This document shows, one piece after another, positions 40,196 through 49,886 of a stretch of 64,000 bases of DNA (position 1 is the first letter of the stretch; every line of letters begins with the position of its first letter). Origin of the DNA: Ruminococcaceae bacterium YAD3003 (GTDB lineage Bacteria; Bacillota; Clostridia; Saccharofermentanales; Saccharofermentanaceae). The notes under the pieces are model-generated. The model did no database searches. It was given only the letters and a program-made list of their open reading frames with translations, and was not told where the DNA came from. The position numbers and the translations under genes were made by a program. The DNA lies in NCBI GenBank assembly GCA_900107185.1, contig FNPA01000011.1, positions 58,442 through 122,441 on the forward strand, given 5' to 3'.

Positions 40196-40315
40196 CGAAT
40201 CACAAATCATGGCCCACAGCGGGGCGGGAGATGAGTCCGATTATTGGCCGTATATCGGGTTTCGGATGGATTATAATAAGGCCATAAAGATTAGTGTCAG
40301 GAGGATCGTATCAGT

Positions 40316-41575
40316 ATGCATGAGATTAAGTGCCCCAAGTGTGGCGAAGTTTTCCAGGTAGATGAGTCAGGTTATGCCGAGCTGTTGGGCCAGGTAAGAA
40401 ATGAAGCATTTGAAGATGAACTCCATAAGCGTGCCAGAGAGCTGGAAGAGAAGAATAAGAACGATATCAAGATGGCCCAGATGGAGCAGGAGAAGAAATA
40501 TAATGCTGCCCTGACCAACAAGGATAAGGTTCTTGCTGAGAAGGACATGGAGATCCAGCAGCTCAAGAATAGGATCGAGATGAATGACAGCGAGAAGAAG
40601 CTTGCTGTTTCAGAAGCTGTCAACGATAAGGATAAGATCCTTGCCGAGAAAGAGGCTGAGATCATTAAGCTCAAGAGCCAGATCGATAACCAGAAGACCG
40701 AGAGTGCCCTTAAGGAAAAGAATCTCGAAGAGAACTATAAGAACCAGCTTAAGGTTAAGGATGAACAGATCGATTACTACAAAGATATGAAGGCCCGCCA
40801 GTCTACAAAGATGGTTGGTGAGAGTCTTGAGCAGCACTGCCAGAACCAGTTCAACAGTCTCCGTATGACTGCATTCCCGAATGCTTATTTTGGGAAGGAT
40901 AACGAGGTAAGTGCATCAGGCAGTAAGGGTGACTTTATCTTCAGAGAAGCAGATTCCGAAGGTGTTGAGTTTATCTCCATCATGTTCGAGATGAAGAACG
41001 AGATGGACACTACTGCGACAAAGCATAAGAATGAAGATTTCTTCAAGGAACTCGATAAAGACAGAAGAGAAAAAGGCTGTGAATATGCCGTGCTCGTTTC
41101 ACTCCTCGAGATCGATAATGACTTCTACAATAACGGTATCGTGGATGTCTCTTATGAATATCCCAAGATGTACGTTATCAGACCGCAGTTCTTTATCCCC
41201 ATGATCACTCTCTTGAGAAATGCTGCGCTCAATTCTTTGCAGTACCAGAAGGAACTTCAGGTTGTAAGAAACCAGCAGCTCGACCTCGTTAATTTCGAGA
41301 GCAACATGCAGGATTTCAAGGATGCATTCGGAAAAAATTACAGGATTGCATCAGAGAAATTCCAGACAGCGATCGAAGAGATCGACAAGACAATAGATCA
41401 CCTCGAGAAGGTCAAGAAAGCACTCATGTCTTCTGAGAACAATCTGCGTCTTGCTAACAACAAGGCTGAGGATCTGAGCATCAAGAAGCTTACAAAGAAT
41501 GCTCCTTCCGTAAGACAGATGTTCGATGAGATTAAGACCGATGAAGATGCTTCATCTGATACACCAACGGATTAA
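40316..41575 (+). CDS. DUF2130 coiled-coil protein with nuclease-like core
   Basis: 419 residues. An N-terminal knuckle 'IKCPKCGEVFQVDESGYAEL' is followed by a long coiled coil (about 30-170) rich in Lys/Glu heptads, then the DUF2130 core: 'MVGESLEQHCQNQFNSLR', 'FPNAYFGKDNEVSASGSKGDFIF' and 'ISIMFEMKNEMDTTATKHKNEDFFKELDKDR'. The order E...GDF...E-x-K fits a PD-(D/E)XK fold. A second helical segment closes the protein. Function unknown in the family; DNA-related activity is inferred. AGGAGG precedes the ATG and TATAAT lies upstream. Confidence 0.85.
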   Translation: MHEIKCPKCGEVFQVDESGYAELLGQVRNEAFEDELHKRARELEEKNKNDIKMAQMEQEKKYNAALTNKDKVLAEKDMEIQQLKNRIEMNDSEKKLAVSEAVNDKDKILAEKEAEIIKLKSQIDNQKTESALKEKNLEENYKNQLKVKDEQIDYYKDMKARQSTKMVGESLEQHCQNQFNSLRMTAFPNAYFGKDNEVSASGSKGDFIFREADSEGVEFISIMFEMKNEMDTTATKHKNEDFFKELDKDRREKGCEYAVLVSLLEIDNDFYNNGIVDVSYEYPKMYVIRPQFFIPMITLLRNAALNSLQYQKELQVVRNQQLDLVNFESNMQDFKDAFGKNYRIASEKFQTAIEEIDKTIDHLEKVKKALMSSENNLRLANNKAEDLSIKKLTKNAPSVRQMFDEIKTDEDASSDTPTD

Positions 41576-41651
41576 TTATCATGTGCCATAATTGTTCTCC
41601 ATGTATGGCGGGCTGTCTCTTTTGAGGCGGCCCGTGCCATTTGGGTTCCGA

Positions 41652-41716
41652 GCGACAAGTCCAAACCAATAGAGTATAATTATCTCGTTGTTCTAATAGA
41701 ACTAAATAATTAGAAC
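41652..41716 (+). promoter_or_regulatory. Promoter and inverted-repeat operator of the sugar-sensory operon
   Basis: GCGACA (41652-41657), 17 bases, TATAAT (41675-41680). GTTCTAAT (41690-41697) and ATTAGAAC (41709-41716) form a perfect 8-bp-arm inverted repeat over the start-point region, suggesting a repressor or regulator site. What binds is unknown. Confidence 0.6.
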
Positions 41717-41750
41717 ATCCGGATTCTCTTTGAACAGGAAATTACGAACG

Positions 41751-42782
41751 ATGGTAATGAAGGTCTCAAAAAACAAAGTCGCTGTCTCTATTCTGGCGGG
41801 CATTGTGCTCGTTCTTTTTTTCGCGACCGTTGCAGGCCTGTTCTTCTACCGTGAGATGATCAAGGATTTAGGAACCGCTCAGGAAGAGGATTTTACCGAG
41901 TACCCGAGACTCTATGCTTATATCGCCGAAGATCCGGACAGCCAGTTGTCGAGCAGGATCTATAAAGAGATTTCTGAATATGCTGTCGAGAACAACTGCT
42001 ATGTTGAGATGACCGGACAAAACCTTTCGACGAGTTATTCAAAAGCAGACAGAATGAACATTGCGATCAGTTCCAAAGTTGACGGCATCATTTTAGAAGG
42101 TGACGATTCCGCAGAGACGGCTGAGCTCATCAATAAGGCAACTGCAAACGGCATACCGGTCGTAACCGTTCTGTCCGACTGTCAGGCTTCTGCGCGAAAG
42201 AGTTTTGTTGGTCTTAATAACTTCAGTCTCGGTTCCGAATATGGTGCTGAACTCGCGGCGATAGGAGACCTGAATAAGAGGTATCCTCTTAACGCCCTTA
42301 TTCTGCTCGACCGTGATGACGGAAACGCGGACGATATCATTCACGCTGCCATCCAGCAGGCGGTTACGGGAAGACTCATAAGACTTAATTCCGCAGTTGT
42401 AGATACATCGACTCCGTTTACTTCTGAAGAGAGCGTCATGAACATTCTTGACGGTCTGGAAACTATTCCCGATGTTATCATCTGCCTCAATGACCGTACT
42501 ACTGAGAGTGCCATTCAGTGTATCGTCGAGAAGAACCTCGTAGGTAAGACGACCATCCTCGGTTATTACGATTCCGACACGATCTTAAAGGCGATCGACA
42601 GGGGTTCTGTTTATGCGACATTTGCCATCGAGACAAAGACCGTTGCGAAGCAGTGTGTCAATGCTCTCAACGAATATCACGACACGGGATTTGTCAGTGA
42701 TTACTTCAGCTCTAATTACGTTCTCATAAACCGCAGCAACATCACCGAGTACCAGACAGAGGAGAAAGAAGATGGCATTTAA
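41751..42782 (+). CDS. Membrane-anchored sugar-binding protein of a sensory operon
   Basis: About 343 residues. An uncleaved-looking signal anchor (about 8-33) holds an extracytoplasmic type I periplasmic-binding domain: 'DRMNIAISSKVDGIILEGDD', 'ATANGIPVVTVLSDCQAS', 'FVGLNNFSLGSEYGAELAAI', 'IPDVIICLNDRTTESAI' and 'ILGYYDSDTILKAIDRGSVYATF'. It has no lipobox. It overlaps the histidine-kinase gene by 11 bases, so it is probably the kinase's sugar-sensing partner rather than a transport component. Start codon uncertain: TTG 41730, ATG 41751 or ATG 41757. Confidence 0.85.
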   Translation: MVMKVSKNKVAVSILAGIVLVLFFATVAGLFFYREMIKDLGTAQEEDFTEYPRLYAYIAEDPDSQLSSRIYKEISEYAVENNCYVEMTGQNLSTSYSKADRMNIAISSKVDGIILEGDDSAETAELINKATANGIPVVTVLSDCQASARKSFVGLNNFSLGSEYGAELAAIGDLNKRYPLNALILLDRDDGNADDIIHAAIQQAVTGRLIRLNSAVVDTSTPFTSEESVMNILDGLETIPDVIICLNDRTTESAIQCIVEKNLVGKTTILGYYDSDTILKAIDRGSVYATFAIETKTVAKQCVNALNEYHDTGFVSDYFSSNYVLINRSNITEYQTEEKEDGI

Positions 42783-44256
42783 ATCCCGTTTTTTTGCCAA
42801 CATGAAGATCTCCCGTAAGCTTGTTGCGGTATTCCTCGCTACATCACTTATTGCGATGGGCGTAAACCTTTTCATTTACATCAACCTGAACATGGCTCTC
42901 GAGAAGATCAATTCAGTATTCTCGAGTAACATCAGCCTTAATGAATTGTCGGATAACTTAAACCAGATCCATTCCGGTCTTACGGGTTATCTTGAGACAA
43001 AGGGTACCGATGATCTCGAGCTCTATTACTCTTCCACCCAGACAATGGAAGAGCTCATGAAGGATCTCAACAGCACCGTTACGAATAACAGTGTAAAGCT
43101 CTCCGAGCGTGACATCAGGAACATGCTCGAGACATATCTTAAGACTGCCGATGAAGCGATCCAGGCAAAGCGAGGCAGGAATATCGATGAGTACACTGCC
43201 AAGTACAATGAATGCACCAAGATAAGAGACTATCTGAACACATATATTTACTCGGTCAACAATGAACAGTTCAAAACGAACTCGAATAACTACAACGCGC
43301 TCGTTAATTCATTGAGATACACGGAGATCATGAGCTTGCTCATCTTTGCGGTGGCATCTGTCATGAACGTATTGCTCATTGTAATTTTGACGAACACCAT
43401 TACGAGACCTCTTACGAGACTGTCTGCAAAGGCTGATGAGATCTCACAGGGCAGCCCTGAGAACGTAGAGCCGCTCCAGGTATATTCAGATGACGAAGTC
43501 GGTAAGGTGACAAAGGCATTTAACGAGATGCTCGCGTCCATCAAGGACTATATCGCCCGTATCAGAACGCAGCTCATTACGCAGAGTGAGATGAAGGAGA
43601 AAAACCTTCTCATGGAGACGCACCTTAAGGACGCGCAGCTCAAATATCTGCAGTCACAGATCAACCCTCACTTCCTGTTCAACACACTTAATGCCGGTGC
43701 GCAACTGGCCATGATGGAAGGCGCTGACAGGACCGTGGAATACATCAGAAATATGGCTGACTTTTTCCGATATAATGTTAAAAAGAACAGCGAGAGCGTT
43801 AAGTTGTCTGAAGAAATCGAACTCGTTGATTCGTACATTTATATTCTCAATGTAAGATTTGCGGGAGACATTCTTTTCGAGAAGGAAATAGATGAGAGCC
43901 TGCTTGGCGTAATGGTTCCTTCCATGATAATCCAGCCTCTGGTCGAGAATTCCATCAAATACGGAATAAAGGATGTAGAGCCGGGAGAAGGTAAGATCAC
44001 GCTCTCGGTTTACCGCGAAGGCGACAACTGCTGCATCAGGGTCAGTGACAACGGAATCGGTACTGACGAAGACATCATCGAGAAGATCATGAGCAATGAG
44101 AAAAAGCCTTCTGAGACAAGAGGCGTAGGCATAACGAATGTTATGGAGAGACTTGATCTGCATTACAACAACAGGGAAGTTTTTGAGATCAAGAGTAAGA
44201 AGAATGAAGGAACACAAGTAACAATAAAAATACCGTTGGAGGCTGGCAATGTATAA
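42772..44256 (+). CDS. YesM-type sensor histidine kinase
   Basis: 494 residues. Two helices (about 15-37 and 182-203) flank an extracytoplasmic helical sensor; HAMP follows (about 203-260: 'TNTITRPLTRLSAKADEISQ'). The His_kinase domain has 'LKYLQSQINPHFLFNTLN' with the phospho-His at about 300, then the HATPase_c N box 'IIQPLVENSIKYGIKD' and G box 'VSDNGIG'. The gene starts inside the binding-protein gene and overlaps the response-regulator gene by eight bases. It likely senses sugar through the protein encoded upstream. Confidence 0.93.
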   Translation: MAFKSRFFANMKISRKLVAVFLATSLIAMGVNLFIYINLNMALEKINSVFSSNISLNELSDNLNQIHSGLTGYLETKGTDDLELYYSSTQTMEELMKDLNSTVTNNSVKLSERDIRNMLETYLKTADEAIQAKRGRNIDEYTAKYNECTKIRDYLNTYIYSVNNEQFKTNSNNYNALVNSLRYTEIMSLLIFAVASVMNVLLIVILTNTITRPLTRLSAKADEISQGSPENVEPLQVYSDDEVGKVTKAFNEMLASIKDYIARIRTQLITQSEMKEKNLLMETHLKDAQLKYLQSQINPHFLFNTLNAGAQLAMMEGADRTVEYIRNMADFFRYNVKKNSESVKLSEEIELVDSYIYILNVRFAGDILFEKEIDESLLGVMVPSMIIQPLVENSIKYGIKDVEPGEGKITLSVYREGDNCCIRVSDNGIGTDEDIIEKIMSNEKKPSETRGVGITNVMERLDLHYNNREVFEIKSKKNEGTQVTIKIPLEAGNV

Positions 44257-45844
44257 GCTTATGCTCGCAGATGACGAGGGAATCGTCCGCGAATCGCTCA
44301 GATATATAGTAGATAAAGAGTTTCCGGGAATGTGCGAGACGTTCGAGGCAAAGACCGGAAGACACGTAATCGAGCTGGCCGACGAGGTGCGCCCTGATAT
44401 CGCATTCATGGATATCAGAATGCCGGGCATTAACGGTATCGATGCGATGAAGGAAATCAGAACGACAAACCCCAACATTGTGTTCGTCGTAATCTCCGCA
44501 TACGATAAATTCGACTACGCAAAGCAGGCATTGAGCCTCGGCGTAATCGACTATGTCAATAAACCTTTCGGCAGGGAACAGATCGTTGAAGTATTGAAAA
44601 AAGCGATGGCCGAAGTTGACCGTGTACGTGAGCAGAGGAGCCGCGAATTAGAGATAAAGGAGAAGCTCGATTCCATCGTTCCGATCGTTGAGAACGGCCT
44701 TATCCAGGATCTTCTGTCACACGAGCATTTCAAGGAAAATATCGAAGAATACAAAAAGCTTTTGGAGATCGATGAGGAATACGGCCTCATGCTCGCCGTT
44801 GTCGGCGGTGACAGAGAACCCGGCGGATATATGCGCGGCGCGGTTCCTGCGAGCGTTAAGACCCAGAAAAACTATGAGACTGTCCTGCTCGTAATCAGCG
44901 ACAATTTCAAGTGCATAACAGGTTCTGTAATGGGTAATAAGATTCCCGTCATGATCCCCTGTGCTAAGAGTGCGATCACTCCCGAAGAATATTCGAAAAT
45001 AGTTGACTCCGCAAAGAAAGCACAGGAAGAATTATCTGCCGCTCTGGGCATCAATTTCAGAATCGGAATAGGTTCTGTTAAGCGCATGGAAGACATGGCA
45101 GATTCTTATGCTGAGGCATTGTCTGTTCTCGCAACTACAAAACACGATGTAGCAGAGAGTATCGACCTTCCCGAAGGATGCGAGTACGATACAGATTACC
45201 CTTTGAAAACAGAGAAAGAACTCTTCGACAGCATTTCGCAGGGCGATACGAGGAGAGCCGCTGAACAGGCGAGCCTTTTCTTCGACTGGATGGAGAAGAG
45301 TTCAGGCGGTGAGATGAGCGACGTCTGCCTCAAGGTTCTGGAATTTGTTCTCTGGGCCGAGCGCCTGGCGTACAGCAACGGTGGTCACGTCTACCACTTC
45401 CTATCGAGGAGCGAATACCTTCCTGAGATCAATCACATGAAGAGTTACGATGAACTCCGCCTGTGGTTCCTCTCACACATCGAGCGCGCTGTTAACATGA
45501 TCAACACCGCAAACGCAGCAAAGACTGAAGACGTTGCGGAGAAGGCAAAGAAATATATCGACATGCACTATCAGGAGGACATCTCGCTCGACGATCTGTC
45601 CGGCATGTACGACATCAGCCCGTTCTATTTCAGTAAGGTATTTAAGACACAGACAGGTGTTACATTTACCGATTACATCACGGGCGTAAGAGTTAACAAG
45701 GCAAGGGAACTCCTCGAGGGCACGAACAAGTCCATGAAGGAGATCTGTTCGGAGGTTGGTTATTCCGATCCGAATTACTTCTCACGTATATTCAAGAAAA
45801 ACACGGGCGTTACTCCGACCGAGTACAAGGAAGGTAAAAGATAA
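44249..45844 (+). CDS. YesN-type response regulator with AraC DNA-binding domain
   Basis: 531 residues. The receiver domain has acidic 'ADDE' (8-10), phospho-acceptor Asp55 in 'IAFMDIRMPG' and Lys in 'DYVNKPFG'. A long middle region (130-420) resembles the YesN linker. The C-terminal AraC HTH pair spans about 430-530: 'DISLDDLSGMYDISPFYFSK' and 'MKEICSEVGYSDPNYFSRIF'. A TTGGAGG ribosome site lies in the kinase gene. It probably activates the transport operon starting at 47154. Confidence 0.93.
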   Translation: MYKLMLADDEGIVRESLRYIVDKEFPGMCETFEAKTGRHVIELADEVRPDIAFMDIRMPGINGIDAMKEIRTTNPNIVFVVISAYDKFDYAKQALSLGVIDYVNKPFGREQIVEVLKKAMAEVDRVREQRSRELEIKEKLDSIVPIVENGLIQDLLSHEHFKENIEEYKKLLEIDEEYGLMLAVVGGDREPGGYMRGAVPASVKTQKNYETVLLVISDNFKCITGSVMGNKIPVMIPCAKSAITPEEYSKIVDSAKKAQEELSAALGINFRIGIGSVKRMEDMADSYAEALSVLATTKHDVAESIDLPEGCEYDTDYPLKTEKELFDSISQGDTRRAAEQASLFFDWMEKSSGGEMSDVCLKVLEFVLWAERLAYSNGGHVYHFLSRSEYLPEINHMKSYDELRLWFLSHIERAVNMINTANAAKTEDVAEKAKKYIDMHYQEDISLDDLSGMYDISPFYFSKVFKTQTGVTFTDYITGVRVNKARELLEGTNKSMKEICSEVGYSDPNYFSRIFKKNTGVTPTEYKEGKR

Positions 45845-46869
45845 TGAAAAAGATAATAGCTCTTATAACTATTCTCTCTTTAATACTGATGTGCACCGGT
45901 TGCAAGGCGCCTGAGCCGAAGCAGGTAACACCCACTACCAAGAGTGAAGTGTGCACGATCGGATTATCTTTCGATTCCTTCGTTATAGAGCGTTGGACAA
46001 GAGACCGCGACGTCTTCGTATCAACAGCTAACGAACTCGGTGCGGAAGTAAATGTCCAGTCTGCAGGCGGCGATGTTGCAATGCAGATATCCCAGATAAA
46101 GTATTTTATGGAGATCAATGTTGATGCGATCGTCATCATTACCGCAGATGCCGTTGCTCTTGCAGATGTTCTCAAAGAGGCAAAGGGCAAGGGCATTCCT
46201 GTCATCTGCTACGACCGTCTCGTAATCGACGCGGGCGCTGACCTCTATATTTCTTTCGATAATGAAGCAGTAGGAAAACTGATGGCACAGGCAATATGCG
46301 ACAACGTTCCTGACGGTGGTAAGATCGTTGAGATCATGGGACCTGAAACAGACTACAACGTTGACCAGGTAATGAGAGGATTTGATTCAGTGTGTGATGA
46401 GCACAACATGAACATCACTCTTAAATATAACTGCGACAACTGGAAGCCTGAACTCGCATATGATTTTGTTAATGAACACTTCGATCAGATCTCAACAGCC
46501 GACGCGATCATGTGCGGTAACGATGCGCTCGCAGGCGAGGCGATTCACGCGCTGGCAGAGAGAGGCTATGCGGGCAGCATTTACGTAACCGGCCAGGACG
46601 GCGACCTCGAAGCATGCCAGAGACTTGTTGAAGGAACGCAGCTCGTTACGGTATATAAGCCGGTTGAAAAACTCGCAAGGCTCGCTGCCGAATACGCAGT
46701 AAAGCTCGCTACCGGTGAGTCATTGGGCGAAACGGAAAAGTTCTACGACGGTACACAGGATATCCCTTACATTGCCATCGAACCTTACGGAGTTACGCGC
46801 GAGAATCTGGACGAAGTAATAATCGACAGCGGATTCCATCTCAAAGAAGAGATATATATAAACAATTGA
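45844..46869 (+). CDS. Sugar-binding lipoprotein (XylF/RbsB-like)
   Basis: 341 residues with a lipobox 'LMCTGC' (Cys about 19). The binding domain has 'DVAMQISQIKYFMEINVDAI', 'KGKGIPVICYDRLVIDAGAD', 'ISFDNEAVGKLMAQAI' and 'DAIMCGNDALAGEAIHALAE', close to xylose-binding proteins. The ATG overlaps the regulator's stop by one base. Being in the sensory operon, it may present sugar to the sensor or serve the transporter as a second binding protein. A strong terminator follows. Confidence 0.9.
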   Translation: MKKIIALITILSLILMCTGCKAPEPKQVTPTTKSEVCTIGLSFDSFVIERWTRDRDVFVSTANELGAEVNVQSAGGDVAMQISQIKYFMEINVDAIVIITADAVALADVLKEAKGKGIPVICYDRLVIDAGADLYISFDNEAVGKLMAQAICDNVPDGGKIVEIMGPETDYNVDQVMRGFDSVCDEHNMNITLKYNCDNWKPELAYDFVNEHFDQISTADAIMCGNDALAGEAIHALAERGYAGSIYVTGQDGDLEACQRLVEGTQLVTVYKPVEKLARLAAEYAVKLATGESLGETEKFYDGTQDIPYIAIEPYGVTRENLDEVIIDSGFHLKEEIYINN

Positions 46870-46876
46870 TATAAGG

Positions 46877-46903
46877 AGCTGCCGGCAGGGCAGCTTCTTT
46901 TTT
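46877..46903 (+). terminator. Terminator of the sensory operon
   Basis: AGCTGCC (46877-46883), 5-base loop, GGCAGCT (46889-46895), then TTCTTTTTT. Confidence 0.88.
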
Positions 46904-46971
46904 ATCCTGCCTTCCGAAAGCCATTTTTCACGATAATCAAATATCTTTGATAAAAACTGTAGCAAAAATGC

Positions 46972-47030
46972 GGTTTTTAGCACAATGATGACAAATTTGT
47001 AGCATAGTTTGCAAAATAATGCTAAAAACC
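46972..47030. promoter_or_regulatory. Probable AraC-regulator binding region before the transport operon
   Basis: GGTTTTTAGCA (46972-46982) and TGCTAAAAACC (47020-47030) are exact 11-bp inverted repeats. Between and beside them TGTAGCA occurs twice (46958-46964 and 46999-47005), each followed by a TGC. TTGCAA near 47042 may be a -35 element. Binding by the YesN-type regulator at 44249-45844 is an inference from position. Confidence 0.5.
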
Positions 47031-47153
47031 TGCCAATCCTTATTGCAAGTTGCCAAAAATTTAAAGAATGTCGATATGCAACTCCTGTATGACCAATGTT
47101 AAGTTGTATGTGGCAAGAAGTGCCGATATTTACTTAATAGGAGGAATTTCTCA

Positions 47154-48218
47154 ATGAAAGCAAAGAAAATTCTTGGAACAATTCTTTGTGCTGCAATCGC
47201 TATCACAGCATTGACAGGATGCGCTGGCGCAGGTTCAGGAAAGAACAAGGTTGGTGTATCAATGCCTACAAAGGATCTCCAGAGATGGAATCAGGACGGC
47301 GACAACATGAAGAAGGAACTCGAGGCTGCTGGCTACGAGGTAGATCTTCAGTATGCTAACAACGACGTTGCTACACAGCTCTCACAGGTTGAGAACATGA
47401 TCAACTCCGGTTGTAAGGTTCTCGTTATCGCTGCTATCGAAGGTTCATCACTCGGTTCTGCTCTTGATAAGGCTGAGTCAAAGAACATTCCTGTTATCGC
47501 TTATGACCGTCTCTTGATGGATAACGCAAGCGTTGACTACTATGCAACATTCGATAACTACATGGTTGGTACAATTCAGGGACAGTATGTTGTTGATACA
47601 TTAGACCTCGACAACGCTGCAGGTCCTTTCAACATCGAGTTCACAGCTGGTGACCCTGGCGACAACAACGCAGGCTTCTTCTTCAACGGTGCTTATGATG
47701 TTCTTAAGCCTTACATCGAAGCTGGTAAGCTCAATGTCGTTTCCGGTCAGTCTACTTTCGAGCAGGTTGCTACACCTTCATGGAAGACAGAGACAGCTCA
47801 GTCCAGAGCAGAAAACATCCTTTCTTCTAACTATGCAGACGGCACAAACGTTGACGTATGGCTCTGCTCCAACGACTCAACAGCTCTCGGCGTAGAGAAC
47901 GCTCTCGCTACAAACTACACAGGTACATATCCGATCATCACAGGTCAGGACTGCGACATCGCTAACGTTAAGAACATGCTCGCTGGTAAGCAGTCAATGT
48001 CTGTATTCAAGGATACACGTACACTCGCTTCACAGGTTGTTAAGATGGTTACACAGATCCTCAACAACCAGACAGTAGAAGTTAACGACACAACTACATA
48101 TGACAACGGCAAGAAGGTTGTTCCTTCATACCTCTGCTCACCTGTATTTGCTGACGCTGGCAACTATCAGAAGATCCTTATTGACTCCGGTTATTACACA
48201 GCTGATCAGCTCGCTTAA
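47154..48218 (+). CDS. chvE: ChvE-type multiple-monosaccharide-binding lipoprotein
   Basis: 354 residues with lipobox 'ALTGC' (about 23). 'VGVSMPTKDLQRWNQDGDNM', 'NNDVATQLSQVENMINSGCK', 'VIAAIEGSSLGSALDKAESK', 'IAYDRLLMD' and 'LCSNDSTALGVENAL' match the ChvE/multiple monosaccharide-binding group (glucose, galactose, xylose, arabinose). Codon use is the most biased in the window, and an AGGAGG site precedes it, so it is highly expressed. A GC-rich hairpin separates it from the ATPase gene. Confidence 0.93.
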   Translation: MKAKKILGTILCAAIAITALTGCAGAGSGKNKVGVSMPTKDLQRWNQDGDNMKKELEAAGYEVDLQYANNDVATQLSQVENMINSGCKVLVIAAIEGSSLGSALDKAESKNIPVIAYDRLLMDNASVDYYATFDNYMVGTIQGQYVVDTLDLDNAAGPFNIEFTAGDPGDNNAGFFFNGAYDVLKPYIEAGKLNVVSGQSTFEQVATPSWKTETAQSRAENILSSNYADGTNVDVWLCSNDSTALGVENALATNYTGTYPIITGQDCDIANVKNMLAGKQSMSVFKDTRTLASQVVKMVTQILNNQTVEVNDTTTYDNGKKVVPSYLCSPVFADAGNYQKILIDSGYYTADQLA

Positions 48219-48228
48219 TTAACTAGTC

Positions 48229-48277
48229 TTTAGCCTATTGCGGGCGGGGGAGACCCCGCCCGTATATTGAGGCTAAA
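48229..48277 (+). terminator. Intra-operon hairpin after chvE
   Basis: CGGGCGGGG (48241-48249) pairs with CCCCGCCCG (48254-48262); an outer arm TTTAGCCT/AGGCTAAA (48229-48236, 48270-48277) extends the structure. No T run. It likely stabilises the chvE mRNA and reduces transcription of the ATPase and permease genes, the usual stoichiometry control for binding-protein operons. Confidence 0.75.
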
Positions 48278-48327
48278 CAATTCTTTGAACACCACATAAA
48301 ACTCATTACTTACGAAAGAGGCTACAC

Positions 48328-49884
48328 ATGGCAAAAGTTTTGCTTGAAATGAAGAGCATAACCAAAACTTTTCCGGGCGTTAAGGCTCTCGACAACGTCA
48401 ACCTTCAGGTTGAGGAGGGGGAGATACACGCACTAGTCGGAGAGAACGGCGCCGGTAAATCCACGCTCATGAACGTTCTCAGCGGAATTTATCCGTATGG
48501 CTCCTATGAAGGCGACATAGTATACGACGGCGAAGTATGTGCATTTCACAATATTAAAGATTCCGAGAAAAAGGGAATCGTTATCATCCACCAGGAACTT
48601 GCATTGATCCCTTACATGACGATCGGCGAGAATATGTTCCTCGGAAATGAACAAGGAAGCAAATGGTGTATCGACTGGAACAAGACCTACGCCGAGGCAG
48701 ACAAATACCTCGAGATGGTTGGTCTTTCCGACTCGTCGAAAACACTTATCAAAGATATAGGTACAGGTAAACAGCAGCTCGTAGAAATTGCGAAGGCTCT
48801 TGCAAAGAACGCAAGACTTCTCATCCTCGACGAGCCTACATCATCACTCAACGAGACAGACTCAAGAGCACTTTTGGACCTCATGAAGAAGCTCCAGAAG
48901 GAACAGGGAATGACAATGATCATCATCTCCCACAAGCTCAACGAGGTCTCTTATGTTGCAGATAAGATTACAGTCGTAAGAGACGGTTCCACGATTGAGA
49001 CACTCGATTCAAAGACAGAGGAGATCCCTGAGTCTAGAATCATCAAGGGAATGGTAGGACGTGAGATCACAGACCGTTTCCCTAAGCGTCACGATGTTCC
49101 GATCGGCGATGTCATGATGGAAGTAAAGAATTGGACAGTCTTCCACCCTGAGTTCGCGGAGCGAAAGGTCGTTGACGACGTATCCATTAACGTAAGAAGA
49201 GGTGAGGTCGTAGGTATCTATGGTCTCATGGGTGCCGGCCGTACAGAGCTCGCAATGAGTATTTTCGGCCGTTCATACGGTATCGGTATTTCCGGTAAGT
49301 TATTGCTCCACGGAAAGGAAGTAACACTGAGGTCACCTAAAAAGGCAATTGCCGCAGGACTCGCATATGTTACTGAAGACCGTAAGGGTAACGGACTCGT
49401 TCTTACAAATTCGATCAAGACAAATACCACACTCGCTAATCTCAAGGCAATCAGTAAGGCAACCTTTATCGATAAGGATAAGGAATACCAGGTTGCTGAT
49501 GAATACAAGCAGAAGCTCAGAACAAAGACTCCTTCAGTTGAGCAGCTCGTAGGTAACCTCTCCGGTGGTAACCAGCAGAAGGTCCTCCTCGCGAAGTGGA
49601 TGTTCGCTGATCCGGACGTTCTCATTCTCGACGAACCTACAAGAGGTATCGACGTAGGTGCCAAATACGAGATCTACTGCATCATCAACGATCTTGCCAA
49701 GGCCGGTAAGTCAGTAATCATGATCTCTTCCGAACTTCCTGAAGTTATCGGAATGAGTGACAGAATCTACATCATGAACCAGGCAAAGATCGTAGGAGAG
49801 ATGAAGGCTTCCGATGCTACACAGGAGAACATCATGTCTTGCATCGTCGGTGTCGGTGCTGAATCGGAAGGAAGTGAGGCATAA
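48328..49884 (+). CDS. mmsA: Sugar ABC transporter ATPase, two-cassette (MmsA/GguA type)
   Basis: 518 residues with two ABC cassettes. Cassette 1: Walker A '[15 protein letters not shown]', signature '[15 protein letters not shown]', Walker B '[11 protein letters not shown]'. Cassette 2: degenerate Walker A '[16 protein letters not shown]', signature '[15 protein letters not shown]', Walker B '[14 protein letters not shown]'. The degenerate second P-loop is normal for carbohydrate-uptake-2 transporters. It energises the two permeases encoded directly downstream. Confidence 0.95.
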   Translation: MAKVLLEMKSITKTFPGVKALDNVNLQVEEGEIHALVGENGAGKSTLMNVLSGIYPYGSYEGDIVYDGEVCAFHNIKDSEKKGIVIIHQELALIPYMTIGENMFLGNEQGSKWCIDWNKTYAEADKYLEMVGLSDSSKTLIKDIGTGKQQLVEIAKALAKNARLLILDEPTSSLNETDSRALLDLMKKLQKEQGMTMIIISHKLNEVSYVADKITVVRDGSTIETLDSKTEEIPESRIIKGMVGREITDRFPKRHDVPIGDVMMEVKNWTVFHPEFAERKVVDDVSINVRRGEVVGIYGLMGAGRTELAMSIFGRSYGIGISGKLLLHGKEVTLRSPKKAIAAGLAYVTEDRKGNGLVLTNSIKTNTTLANLKAISKATFIDKDKEYQVADEYKQKLRTKTPSVEQLVGNLSGGNQQKVLLAKWMFADPDVLILDEPTRGIDVGAKYEIYCIINDLAKAGKSVIMISSELPEVIGMSDRIYIMNQAKIVGEMKASDATQENIMSCIVGVGAESEGSEA

Positions 49885-49886
49885 CG

